From NCBI GenBank assembly GCA_020536535.1, contig JAHLWZ010000721.1, forward strand, positions 24,451 through 88,450: a stretch of 64,000 nucleotides of DNA, given 5' to 3'. Made by a program: the position numbers and the translations under genes. Shown piece after piece: positions 1 through 9,889 of this stretch. Every line of letters begins with the position of its first letter. Within the stretch, counting starts at the first letter, position 1. Below the pieces are notes generated by a model. It was not told where the DNA came from, did not search any database, and worked only from the letters and a program-made list of their open reading frames with translations. The DNA comes from Pelomyxa schiedti. Its lineage: Eukaryota; Evosea; Pelobiontida; Pelomyxidae.

Positions 1-1095
1 AAATACTCACTTGGCCTCTCCCTGCTCTTTCTTCCTCTAATTTTTTTTTCAGTTGGAGCAGAACCTCTCTTCTGTGCTGAGATGAGATACAAGTGCTTTG
101 CGTTTGTTGTTGGAAATCAATGAATGTGAGGTGTCTTCCATTTCCCGAAGCTTCAAACTTTGTTTTTTTAAATTTTTTAACATCGAGGACAATGCAGTTC
201 TTGAAGAACAAATGTCAATTTGAAGTGGTCTGCCACAAGAACATCCCAAACATCGACGTGTTCAATGGCCACTTGCGAAAATTCCAATTGACACTGATCA
301 AGCAACAAAGGGCAGGAAACAAGGTTTTGATTCTGTCTCCCTCTTTCCCTTGTGTTGTCGAATCTTGGGAATGACAGACATCCATCAGGTTGCAAGCATC
401 TTTTATTTTGCCGGACACGGAAGGCAGGTGAACGGGCACAACTTCCTGCTGATGACAGAAGACGAGGCTGCTTTCGAGGAGGCCGATTTTGCCGCCATGG
501 AACTCAAAGCACCGATGGTTGGCACTGTGATTGATGGAATGAAGAAGTACTCTGACCTGACAATCGGCATTCTTGATGCTTGCCGCCAATCCAATGAGAA
601 GGGTGGCTCCAAGGTGAGTTCAAGTTCTTCCTTTCACATTCAGCCACACACTGATCTTCTTCTCACAAATTGGCCCAGTCACGTGGTGGATCTGAGCCGA
701 CACAGGAACTCCAACTGACGAAAGAAGATTTCCGAGCTGGGTGCATTTTGATTTATCCAACAAGCCCAGGTTTTTTTCCCCTCCTTTGGGTTTCACCCTG
801 AATCAACGTTTCACTTCTTTGTAACGCACAGGGAGGACAACACAGGATGTTTGCACTCTCCCAAACAAGCAGAACCATGGATTCTTCACTGGTTGTTTCC
901 TCGAAGGTTGCTTCGCCTCCGTCTCTCTTACATCACTCACTCAACCACGCGCTCCCAGTTGTCGAGAATGCAGAACCCGGCACATCGTGGAACGACGTCG
1001 AGTCCGCCATCATTCAGATTGTGCAGACGGAATCTCATGACGAGCAGACACCTTGGGTCTCAAAGAGTTCTGGACTTCGCTTTGCTCTCTTCTGA
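1..1095 (+). pseudogene. 3' part of a caspase-like gene with a frame-breaking deletion
   Basis: This is a paralogue of the caspase part of the next gene, and its 5' end lies outside the window. The exon starting at base 54 begins like the copy at 4492. After the strand leading to VVGN the copy lacks 47 bases present in the other gene, so the frame reaches TGA at about 118-120. The rest is intact when spliced: FYFAGHGRQ with the catalytic His codon at 416, ILDACR with the catalytic Cys at 581, the EDFRAGC segment, NHGFFTGCFLE, and a tail with QTPWVSKSSG ending in TGA at 1093-1095. Introns lie at the same places as in the second copy. The LDACR form recalls paracaspase/orthocaspase members of peptidase family C14. 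I call it broken because of the deletion, but a sequencing error or an unusual splice could restore it. Confidence 0.6.
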
Positions 1096-1276
1096 GAACA
1101 ATCAACTTACTTGTTGAAACGTTTAACGGAAACAAAAAACGAATTTGGTACCAAAGGTGTGCGGATTCGACCGGAGGATTCGAGACCGGCGCAGAAGATG
1201 GTTTACGGACCCTTTTTTTTTTTAAACGCCCCCAACTGACTCGAAGGGCGCTGAAACATCCTCGCGGGGCAGTCTC

Positions 1277-4200
1277 TTGCAAAGTGATCAAGTTTTCACC
1301 AGAGGTGCCAACTTTAACCTTGGGAGGGTGTGTGCCGAGCTTGCGAGTCCACTCTGTACTTGCAGGCACCTGCACCTTGACTGCAAAATTGGCCACCAGG
1401 GAGCATCAAGCATTGCGAGAGCACTCGAAGTGAACAAGTCACTCGTGTCTCTGAATCTCAATGGTGTGTGCCTTCATCCCATTGTGCTCTCTCCCAGTTC
1501 TCAAATGAACGAAATCATCCAGACAACGAAATTGGGAACGAGGGAGCAACAAACATCGCTGGAGTACTCGAATTGAACAAGTCACTCGTTTCTCTGGATA
1601 TATCATGTGCGTTCCCATTGTGCCCTCTCAGTTCTCGAATAGTGATGGGGTTTACTCTCTCCAAAACAAAATCACACAGCCAACGCAATTGGGAGTGAGG
1701 GTGCAACAATCATTGGGAGAGCACTCGAATCGAACAAGTCACTCGTGTCTCTGGATATATCAGGTGACTGTTCCCGTCGTTTCTTTTTGCTCTCTCAATT
1801 CTCAAATGGTGGTGACTCGCCAAAGCCAACAACATTGGGAATGAGGGAACAACAAGCATCGCGAGAGCACTTGAATTGAACAAGTCACTCGTGTATCTGA
1901 ATATATCATGTGTGGCTCCTTTGGTCTCTCCATTTTCAAATGATGGGTTGACTCTAAATCACTCAGGGAACTCAATTGGGAGTAAAGGAGCAACAATCAT
2001 CGCGGGAGCACTCGAATTGAACAAGTCACTTGTGTCTCTGGATATCCGGAGTGTGTTCCGTCGCCCCATTGGGCTCTCTCAATTTCCAGTTATCAACGAT
2101 GGGATTGACTCTCTCCAAAACAAAATCACCCAGGGAACTCAATTGGGAGCGAGGGAGCAACAACCATCGCGAGAGCACTCGAATTGAACAAGTCGCTGGT
2201 ATCCCTGGATCTTTTATGTGTGTTCCCATTGTGCTCTCTCTCAATTCTCAAATGGTGATTGAATCTGCAAAACAAACATCACTCAGACAACGAAATTGGG
2301 AGTGAGGGCGCAACAATTATCGCGAGTGCACTCGAATCGAACAAGTCCCTTATGTATCTGTGTATATCATGTGTGTTCCCATGGTTCTATTGTGCTCTCT
2401 CAAATGGTGATTGACTCTCCAACACAAAATACCAGCCAACAAAATTTGGAGCGAAGGAGCAACAAGCATTGCAAGAGCACTCGAATCCAACAAGTCACTT
2501 GTGTCTCTGGATATATCATGTGTGTTAGCCTTGCTCTCTATCTCTCTCAATTCCCAAATGGTGTTTGCTTCTCCAAAACAAAATCACTCAGGGAACTCAA
2601 TTGGGAGTGAAGGAGCAACAAGAATTGCAAGAGCACTCGAATCCAACAAGTCACTTGTGTCTCTGGATTTACGAAGTGTGTTCCCATTGTGCTCTCTCTC
2701 TCAATTCCCAAATGACGACTGACTCTCAAAATCACACAGCCAACACAATTGGGAGTGAGGGAGCAACAGGCATCGCGAGAGCACTCGCATCGAACAGGTC
2801 ACTCGTGTCTCTGAATCTCGGGGGTATGTCTCTTTGTTCCATTGTGCTCCGTCTCAATTTTCAAATGATGATTGACTCTCAAAAAATAAAATCACACAGC
2901 CAATGAAATTGGGAACGGGGGAGCAACAAATATTGCGAGAGCACTTGAATCGAACAAGTCACTTGTGTCTCTGGATATATCATGTGTGTTCCCATTGTGC
3001 TCTCCCTCAATTCCCAAATGATGGGGTGACAACATCACTCAGACAACAAAATTGGGAGTGAGGGGGCGACAAACATCGCCAGAGCACTCGAATTGAATAA
3101 GTCACTCGTGTCTCTGAATATATCGCGTGTGTTCCCGTGGTTCCATTGTCTCTCTCAAATGATGGTGATTGACTCTCTCCAAAACAAAATCACCCAGATA
3201 ACAAAATTGGGAGTGAGGGAGCCAGAAGCATCGCGAGAGCACTCGAATTAAACAAGACACTTGTTTCCCTAGATATATCACGTGTGTTCCCATCGTTACA
3301 TTGCTCTCTCATATGGTAGTGATTGACTCCAAAACAAAATCACTCAGGCAATGACATTGGGAGTGAAGGAGAAACAATAATCACAAGAGCGCTCGAATCG
3401 AACAAGTCACCAGTCTCTCCGAATCTAGGAGGTATGTCTCGTTGTTCCATTGTGCTCTCCCAGTTCCAACAAAGTGGTGACTCTTCATCCACAGAGATAC
3501 AACTCTTTTGGTTTACATGGGTGATACACCCCACTTTGGGTGCTTCTCTTCTGGCCTTTCTGCAACCCCAAACTTCTGCATTTTCGTGCCCTAGTGTTGG
3601 TGGCACCAAATACCCTCTGAGCTGGGGCATTTGGCTTGTCTCAGGAGGCCCAGAAAACACACTCTCTGATGCCCTTTTTGAAATTCCCATTGAGATTTTT
3701 GATTCACAGAATCGCCCTCCCAGTTATGGATATCCTTATTCCTCTATTTGCTGAATCTCCCCCTCCATCCCTCTCGAAACAGGGACACACCCGAATGCAA
3801 TGGCAGTTGCCACAGGCAAAGAATACTTTGACTGTAACTTCACAAAATCACCCACAAGTTCTGCCCAGACTCGCTCGACAATGCCAGAAACTCCAGTCGA
3901 AGAAATTCCTCAACACAACCAACAACCGTTTCCAGACTCCTCAATGACTTCGGCACCTGTAGAAAACACACAAACAGCCCCCACGTCTTTGCATTCTCCA
4001 AATTTGTCACTCCCGTTTGCCCAACGGTCATCAGCGGCATCTAAACTGGGCACTCCTTCACAATCACCTGAAACACTCACCAGTGAAATTCCTGCAACAA
4101 ACCCTCCACCTGCAGCCACCACACCGAGACCCTCACTCCCAAGTAAACCTCCAACAGTTGGACGAAAACCTGAAAGTAACGGAACACCATTTCAAATTGA

Positions 4201-5564
4201 AACAGCCAACTCAGAACAAACGTGTTGCTGGCTTGAATCTGTTGGCGTGGATGACGACTGCCTGAAAATCATCAGAGCGAACAAACTGAGAGGAAGAACA
4301 CTTGCCAATTACTCTGTGCAACAATTGTGTGACCTTGGCCTCGTTATCGGTGATGCAGAATTCATTGTGGACGAAGTCAAAGCCCATTTATCATCAAGAT
4401 GTCAAGAGCAATCGTCGCACAGTTCCCTCATCAAGTCGACAGGTTGGCAAATGCTCTCCGATCTCAACTTTTTCTCACTTTTTTTTCCCAGTTGGAGCAG
4501 AACCTCTTTTCGGTGCAGAGATGAGCTACAAGTGCTTTGCATTTGTTGTCGGGAATGAATCCTATGGGAATCGTTCACTCAAAAACTCCATCAATGATGC
4601 AGAATCTATTTGTGAGGTCTCTTCCATTTCCCAAGTCAAACTTTGTGTTTTTGACATCGAAGACAATGGCAGTTCCTGAAGAACAAATGTCAATTTGAAG
4701 TGGTCTGCCACAAGAACATTCGAAATCTCGATGTGTTTACTAGCAACTTGCGAAAATTTAAAGAGACACTGCTCGAGCAAAAAATTGCAGGAAACAAGGT
4801 TTGATGGTGGCACCCTTTTCAAGCTTTGGGGTGACCAGACATCAGGTTGCAAGTATATTTTATTTTGCAGGACACGGGAGGCAAGTGGAAGGGCACAACT
4901 TCCTGCTGATGACATGTGACGAGACTGCTTTTGAGGAGACCAGTTATGGCCGCATGGAGCTCAAAGCACCGATGTTTGGCACTGTGATTGATGAAATTAA
5001 GAGCTACTCTGACCTGACAATCGGCATTCTTGATGCTTGCCGTCTATCCAAGGAGAAGAGTGCCACGGCGGTACAGATAATCTCTTTTATTCATATTCAG
5101 CACACTGATCTTTTTTCCAAATTGGCCCAGTCGCGTGGGTTTGGAATTAGCAAAGAACCCCTCTTGGCGAAAGAAGAAGATTTCCGAGCTGGGTGCTTCT
5201 TGATTTATCCAACAAGTCCAGGTTTTTCCTTTGTGCCTTCCCCTATTATTTTTTTTTCCCTTTAAACATCGCCGCACACTCATCTGACTCATGTACAGGA
5301 AAGGGAACACAGGATGTTTGTGCTCTCCCAAACAGGAAGAACCATGGATTCTTCACTGGTTGCTTCCTCGAAGGTTTCATTCCCTGTTTCCCCAGCCCTC
5401 CTGACAACTGTCACCACACATACTCAGTTGTCGAGAACGCAGAACCCGGCACATCGTGGAACGACGTCGAGTCCGCTATTATTCAGATGGTGCAGACGCA
5501 ATCTCATGGTAAACAGACGCCATGGGTCTCAAAGAGTTCTGGACTTCGCTTTGCCCTCTTCTGA
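1277..5564 (+). CDS. LRR - SAM-like - caspase (C14) protein
   Basis: Three parts read in order. First come about 14 leucine-rich repeats of 28 residues of the NLR/RNH type (pattern N.IG.EGA..IA.ALE.NKSL). Next is a Pro/Ser/Thr-rich linker (about 3783-4190) and a SAM-like domain (about 4215-4385, CCWLESVGVDDDCLKII then LCDLGL). Last is a caspase domain (4492-5564) with SYGNRSLKNSINDAE, FYFAGHGRQ (His codon 4873), ILDACR (Cys codon 5038) and NHGFFTGCFLE. The last LRR exon ends at 3431 in phase 1. A good acceptor at 3782 opens the linker exon in the matching phase, and the linker exon (ends 4442) joins the caspase exon in frame, so a single gene is supported. An extra exon between 3432 and 3782 is possible, and a separate start at ATG 3800 cannot be excluded. 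The first coding exon (1096-1277) is unresolved. By analogy with NLRs the LRRs would sense and the protease act in cell death or defence; this is inference. Confidence 0.65.
1380..3431 (+). repeat. Tandem array of 84-nt LRR exons with homologous introns
   Basis: Thirteen successive exons are each exactly 84 nt: 1523-1606, 1680-1763, 1826-1909, 1967-2050, 2134-2217, 2287-2370, 2436-2519, 2592-2675, 2740-2823, 2900-2983, 3043-3126, 3198-3281 and 3348-3431. They are preceded by a fourteenth repeat ending at 1463. Every exon starts and ends in phase 1, so any number can be gained, lost or skipped without breaking the frame. The introns are 57-83 nt and resemble one another (a gt-gtgttcccattgtgctc start, an aaaacaaaatcac(t/a)cag end), so the duplicated unit is exon plus intron, about 141-167 bp. 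Confidence 0.9.
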
Positions 5565-5584
5565 TGTGAATTACTTCAGAGGTA

Positions 5585-5665
5585 AAATGAACGGAATCTC
5601 ATGACGAACAGACACCATGGGTCTCAAAGAGTACTGGACTTCGCCTTGCTTTCTGCCGAGGCAAC
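5585..5665 (+). repeat. Duplicated remnant of the caspase 3' coding tail
   Basis: Just downstream of the stop codon at 5562-5564 the sequence repeats the last coding segment of the caspase genes (the stretch encoding the QTPWVSK..SGLRFAL tail) with a few changes. It is closer to the tail at 1027-1095 (it shares the ATGACGA(G/A)CAGACACC wording) than to the adjacent one. It follows a possible acceptor (ttacttcag) and could serve as an alternative last exon. It may equally be debris of unequal crossing-over between tandem copies. Confidence 0.7.
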
Positions 5666-6050
5666 AAGCCACTTTTGTAAAAACTGCACTGTACATAAAA
5701 TGGAAGCATTATTTAAACCATTGTAGCTTTTGCGGTGGCCAAAAGAAAAAAAATCAAGAAGGTCTACACATCAAATAAATTTTTAAGATGGAAAACACAG
5801 CCTACAATTTACATTACCACGATGGTGGTGGCAGAAACAATCTTGTAGAAAATACGATTTCAGTAAAAGCCACTCTGTATGGAGTATTTAGGAAAAAGGA
5901 GAGATGTATGTACGTGAGAATTTACTTTATTTTAGTACAGGACCCGCGAAGCTGCCCATCTAGTATAACATCAAAATTGCGTTCTGAAGAGATTTCCACC
6001 CAAGCAACAGGAATGGAGGTGCCCCTTCTTGCTCGTTTCTTTAACCAAAA
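5666..6050. other. Intergenic, A/T-rich, convergent gene ends
   Basis: About 385 bases lie between the caspase tail (+) and the stop of the p101-like gene (-). The stretch is A/T-rich with AATAAA-like words around 5774. I see no coding exon or RNA gene. The two genes converge here, so it probably holds both 3' ends. Confidence 0.5.
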
Positions 6051-9000
6051 TTAGCATCTATTCAGGCCGTACTTGTTCAAAGAAATGCACACCACGTCAC
6101 TTGGATCACAGTGGAGTTGAAGCAGCATGAGATGCTCTGTACAACCAATATCCTGTTTCATCTCCGCAGAATTCACTCTCAGGCTTTCGGTCATTGTCTG
6201 TTTCACAACTCCAGATAGATCCACCTTGATGTTAATAGTTAACAATTGCGAGAGGAAAACATTGCAGATTTTCTAGGATTTGGGGATTATCGTACAATTG
6301 CATATTTCAACTCGACTGTAAAGAAGGAAGTGTTCTTTCCACGGGAAGAGTGTGAAACAGAACCAGGCGTAATGATTGAACAACTTTTCAGGAATGGGTG
6401 AGTGTAACAAGGTTGATGCGGACTTTCGCACTGACAAACTAAAATCGGGATCTTTGATTCAATTACCAAAAATGTAATATAAAGAGAAACATACATTTAG
6501 TGCATAAGTCGCCTCTCGGAAGAAATTTTCTAACGTCGAACGCACAAGCGATGCCGGATTCGCAATTTTACTGCCTATAAATGCAGTTTGAGGTCCATGT
6601 CTCAAGTCTTCAGCATCCGGGGCCTCAATATTATCTTGCAATGTGGGCTTAGGAGCTGGGCGAATTGGAGAATCTTCCAGGGTTTCCACTCTGGAAGTGA
6701 TTAATGTTTGCTGGAATAAAAGCAACAAGGTTCAACCTTTTCCCTCTCGGTAATGGTGGGAACACCGGCAATATCTCCATCATTCCTTTGCACATGCCCA
6801 CAACGTACCGACAGTACCTTGATGGAATTAGAAGGAGACTATTAGCCATTGGGGTGTAAACCAGGCATCTTGCTCACATAACAGCTGACAATAAAAGGAT
6901 TCTGGAGCAGGAAGAAGATAAAAGATAATATCTACAAAAATGTTGAGTGAAAATTTGTACGGGGTTGGAGCCAACCTTTGTCAGAAAACAGTGAATTGCA
7001 CTGCTGTCTAAGCAATAAATACGAGTTGAGCACAGTGAAAATTAACGCGTCAGTTCCAATCACACCCACACGTACAGCTTTCATCTGGGTGAGTGAGAGC
7101 TTTGTTTTCAGAATTTGAAAACAAGGGTGAGATTTTATGGCATCCTGCTGTGAATTGATGGATGCAGTTGATGTTGGAACCGATGGAGATGATGGAGCTT
7201 TAGCAGGGATAGTAGGGGGAGACTCACTACAAGTGATATCCCAAAATTTGAAACTAAGTGGAGGTGGCCTAACATCTCAATCAGAAAGAGTTAAAGAAAA
7301 GAAGAGGTACAGCATATATTGTAACAGTGGAGGTTTAAATGCTTGTCCCACATTCATGCACCCAAAAATTTTGTCTTTCAGATGATTTAATTTTACAAAA
7401 CAAAATTGCTTGGCGTGATTTGGAGGCCTGCCAACAACTTATTTAATTATCAGGAAGGCTGGGAAAGTATCACTGCATACATGCTTTCTGCCTTCTGCGT
7501 TATTTCAACTGCTTCAGTGAAAAATCTATCTACATCTGCCATCAAGCAATGAGATAGACCAAGTAAATCAGTATCGATTTTCAAAACCCGAGACAGCAGA
7601 TCTATTTTTGTTTTCACGCTTTTGTTCAAGTTTCATATATTTCCCAAAGTTACATTATTGTAATTAAAGTAAAATAATTGACAAAACTTACTTGCTAAAA
7701 TGCTGCAGCGTATTTCGTGTGGGGATGGTGACCATGGTTGCCAAAAACTTGACATGTCCCTAATTCCCACGGCCCACCCGTTTTTCCCTTCAATGAGAAC
7801 ATCAGTATCATTTTGTTCCATTTGACTTTGGTGGATGTTATTGGGGGAAAAAAATGTGGTTTAGTACACAATCAATGGAACTGGTGGTGGGAACATACGA
7901 GCTGGTATTAGATAGAATTTGTGGTGCTTCTTGGAAAAAGAAATTTCTCATGTAAGTTCCGGGTATAGATTCTTCCCTGCAATAGTACACCAATAAGAGG
8001 CAAAGCAGTTACAAGATAAATACATGGCGAGAATATGTAGAAGTTCACTGGCAAGTTTGGAATAAGGGTTTTGCATAGCATAACAAAGTTTCAAGGCGTC
8101 CGCAATAGAGGCCGCTGTAACACCGTCGATGAAGGGACACTGCAAGTAAGTTATAACGTGCTGGGTGATTGCAGTGTCATACACTATGTAAAATTATCCT
8201 CACTAAGTGCAGTAATGCCAGAAGTCTTGAACCTTTCACAAGAATTTCTGGTACTAGAAGTGCAATTATACCATTGACAATGGATTGCCAGGTGGACTGC
8301 TTGCAAAGCTGGTTTCTTATGTAAGGAAGTGCAAGATACTTACAGGCTGAGTGTTAGGGAAAAAAGTGAGTTGAGGATGGGGTCCCGGGAATAAGAGAGA
8401 AAAGGAATGTTTGGTTGCACACCACTGCAAGTCTTTTTGAGTTCGATTGAAATCCGTCTTGTCAATTTGACTCCAACGCAATCTGACACCCAATCCCAAA
8501 GAGGATTGTTTGTATCTCCAATCAGTAACAAAACATTGACACGTTGTGAGAAAACTGTCATGGAGCTAAGTGATGATACTTCCACCCATCTGTCCATCAC
8601 ATTTTTGAATGTTGAATCAAGTGGATTGAACGGTGCAAACATTGCCACAAAATACAGAGACCGAACAAGAGTATCTTCGCCAACTCCGCCGCCATCACCC
8701 CATGCCAATGTTATCGCTCCATTCCCCAAAGTCTGTGATCCAGACTGCAACGAGGAAGACGAGGCGGAATTGGACAGCGAATTAGAGGACGAACTAGAAG
8801 CCAATGCAGAACCAGAGCCCTGCGAGCCAATTCCACCACCAGGGTTGGAATCAGATACCCCAGAAGAAGAAGAACCCCCAGAACTAGAAGCAGAATTAGA
8901 AGCCGCAGAAGCGGCCGCAGAGCCCTTAGCCTCACTCGCGTCCCTGTCGCCGGAATCGAAGAGACCAGCCACCACGTCCCCCTCGTCCTCCTCCTCGTCT

Positions 9001-9743
9001 CCCCCCTCGCCGCCCCCCTGCTCCTCTCCCTCTCCCTCGCCCCCTCCTCCCCCCTGCTCCTGCTGCAGCGTCATCAGCTGCGGGCCCCACACCATGGGGC
9101 TCATGTCCCGCAGCCCCACCAGGGCGCTGGCCAGGTCCACCACCCCGCTCGCCGCGCTGTTGCCGCAGAAGAACATGGAGGAGGAAGACAGCGGCGGCGG
9201 CGCAGCAGAGGACGACACCGAGTCGGAGCGCAGCGAGGGCGACGGCGACGGCGACGGCGTGGGGGTGGGCGAGGGCGAGGCCGAGGGCGACGGCGACGCC
9301 AGGTGGGCGATGGGCAGGCCCAGGGCGACGGCGCGCTGGACGACGGCGGCGCCCAGCACCGCGGCGAGGTACGACGTGGCCGCGGAGGGGTGCGAGTGCA
9401 CCGCGTGCCAGAGGCGGCGGTACCGCTGCGGCGTGTTCACCAGCCCCCGCATCGACAGGAACTGCTGCACCAGCCCGCACATCGCCCACTGCGCCGCGGG
9501 GCCGGACCCCCCCGTCCCGGCGCCCGTGCCCCACCCGCCGGACCCCGGCGACGACGGCACCAGCGAGACCGACAGCGCCGTCTCCGCAGACACGGGCGGC
9601 GCCGGCGGGAGCAGCGCCTCGTACTCCAGCAGCGACCTGCGGGACGGCCTGTGGCTCGTCGCGATGGCCGGGCTCGGTGGGGCCAGTGCCGCGGGCGAAC
9701 CCCCTCGTTTCCTTGATGTAGGTGTGCCTGGTGGATCGACCAT
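6051..9743 (-). CDS. PI3K-gamma regulatory subunit-like (p101/p84, PIK3R5/6 family)
   Basis: The gene starts at ATG 9743 (MVDPPGTPTSRKRGG) and ends near 6051. The N-terminal exon is very long, GC-rich and low in complexity (Ser, Gly, Glu, Pro). Small exons follow (around 8184-7948, 7821-7633, 7590-7490, 7420-7340, 7300-6990, 6965-6860 and 6800-6490). Spliced segments recall p101. One is LMADVDRFFTEAVEITQKAE. Another is VRVGVIGTDALIFTVLNSY followed by DIIFYLLPAPES and EQDAWYCRYVVGM, matching the order of the family's C-terminal block (VRV.V.G.D, FFY.P, D.WY.R.V.G). A third is a FFREATYAL segment. In vertebrates p101/p84 link PI3K p110-gamma to G-beta-gamma and Ras. The match is from remembered family features, not an alignment. 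The final two exons are the least certain. Confidence 0.55.
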
Positions 9744-9889
9744 GTCTCGCGCCGCTTCGTTTTGTCTTCTTCTTTTCTTTTTTTGATTCCAGATAGCAGA
9801 TAGAAAACAGAATTGATAGATAGTGTACACAACAGAGAGGAAGAGGGGTTGGTTGGGAGTATGTCTGTAGGTATGCATGGATGCGTGTA

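Noticed and set aside
1380-3431. Regular repeats with variable spacers, CRISPR-like at first sight
   Set aside because: The repeats are 84-nt coding exons with a clear LRR reading frame, and the spacers are similar introns with GT-AG ends.
8407-9786. 459-codon open frame on the + strand
   Set aside because: It is the antisense of the GC-rich, low-complexity first exon of the p101-like gene; its Pro/Ala/Asp/Arg composition is a shadow, and it has no domain.
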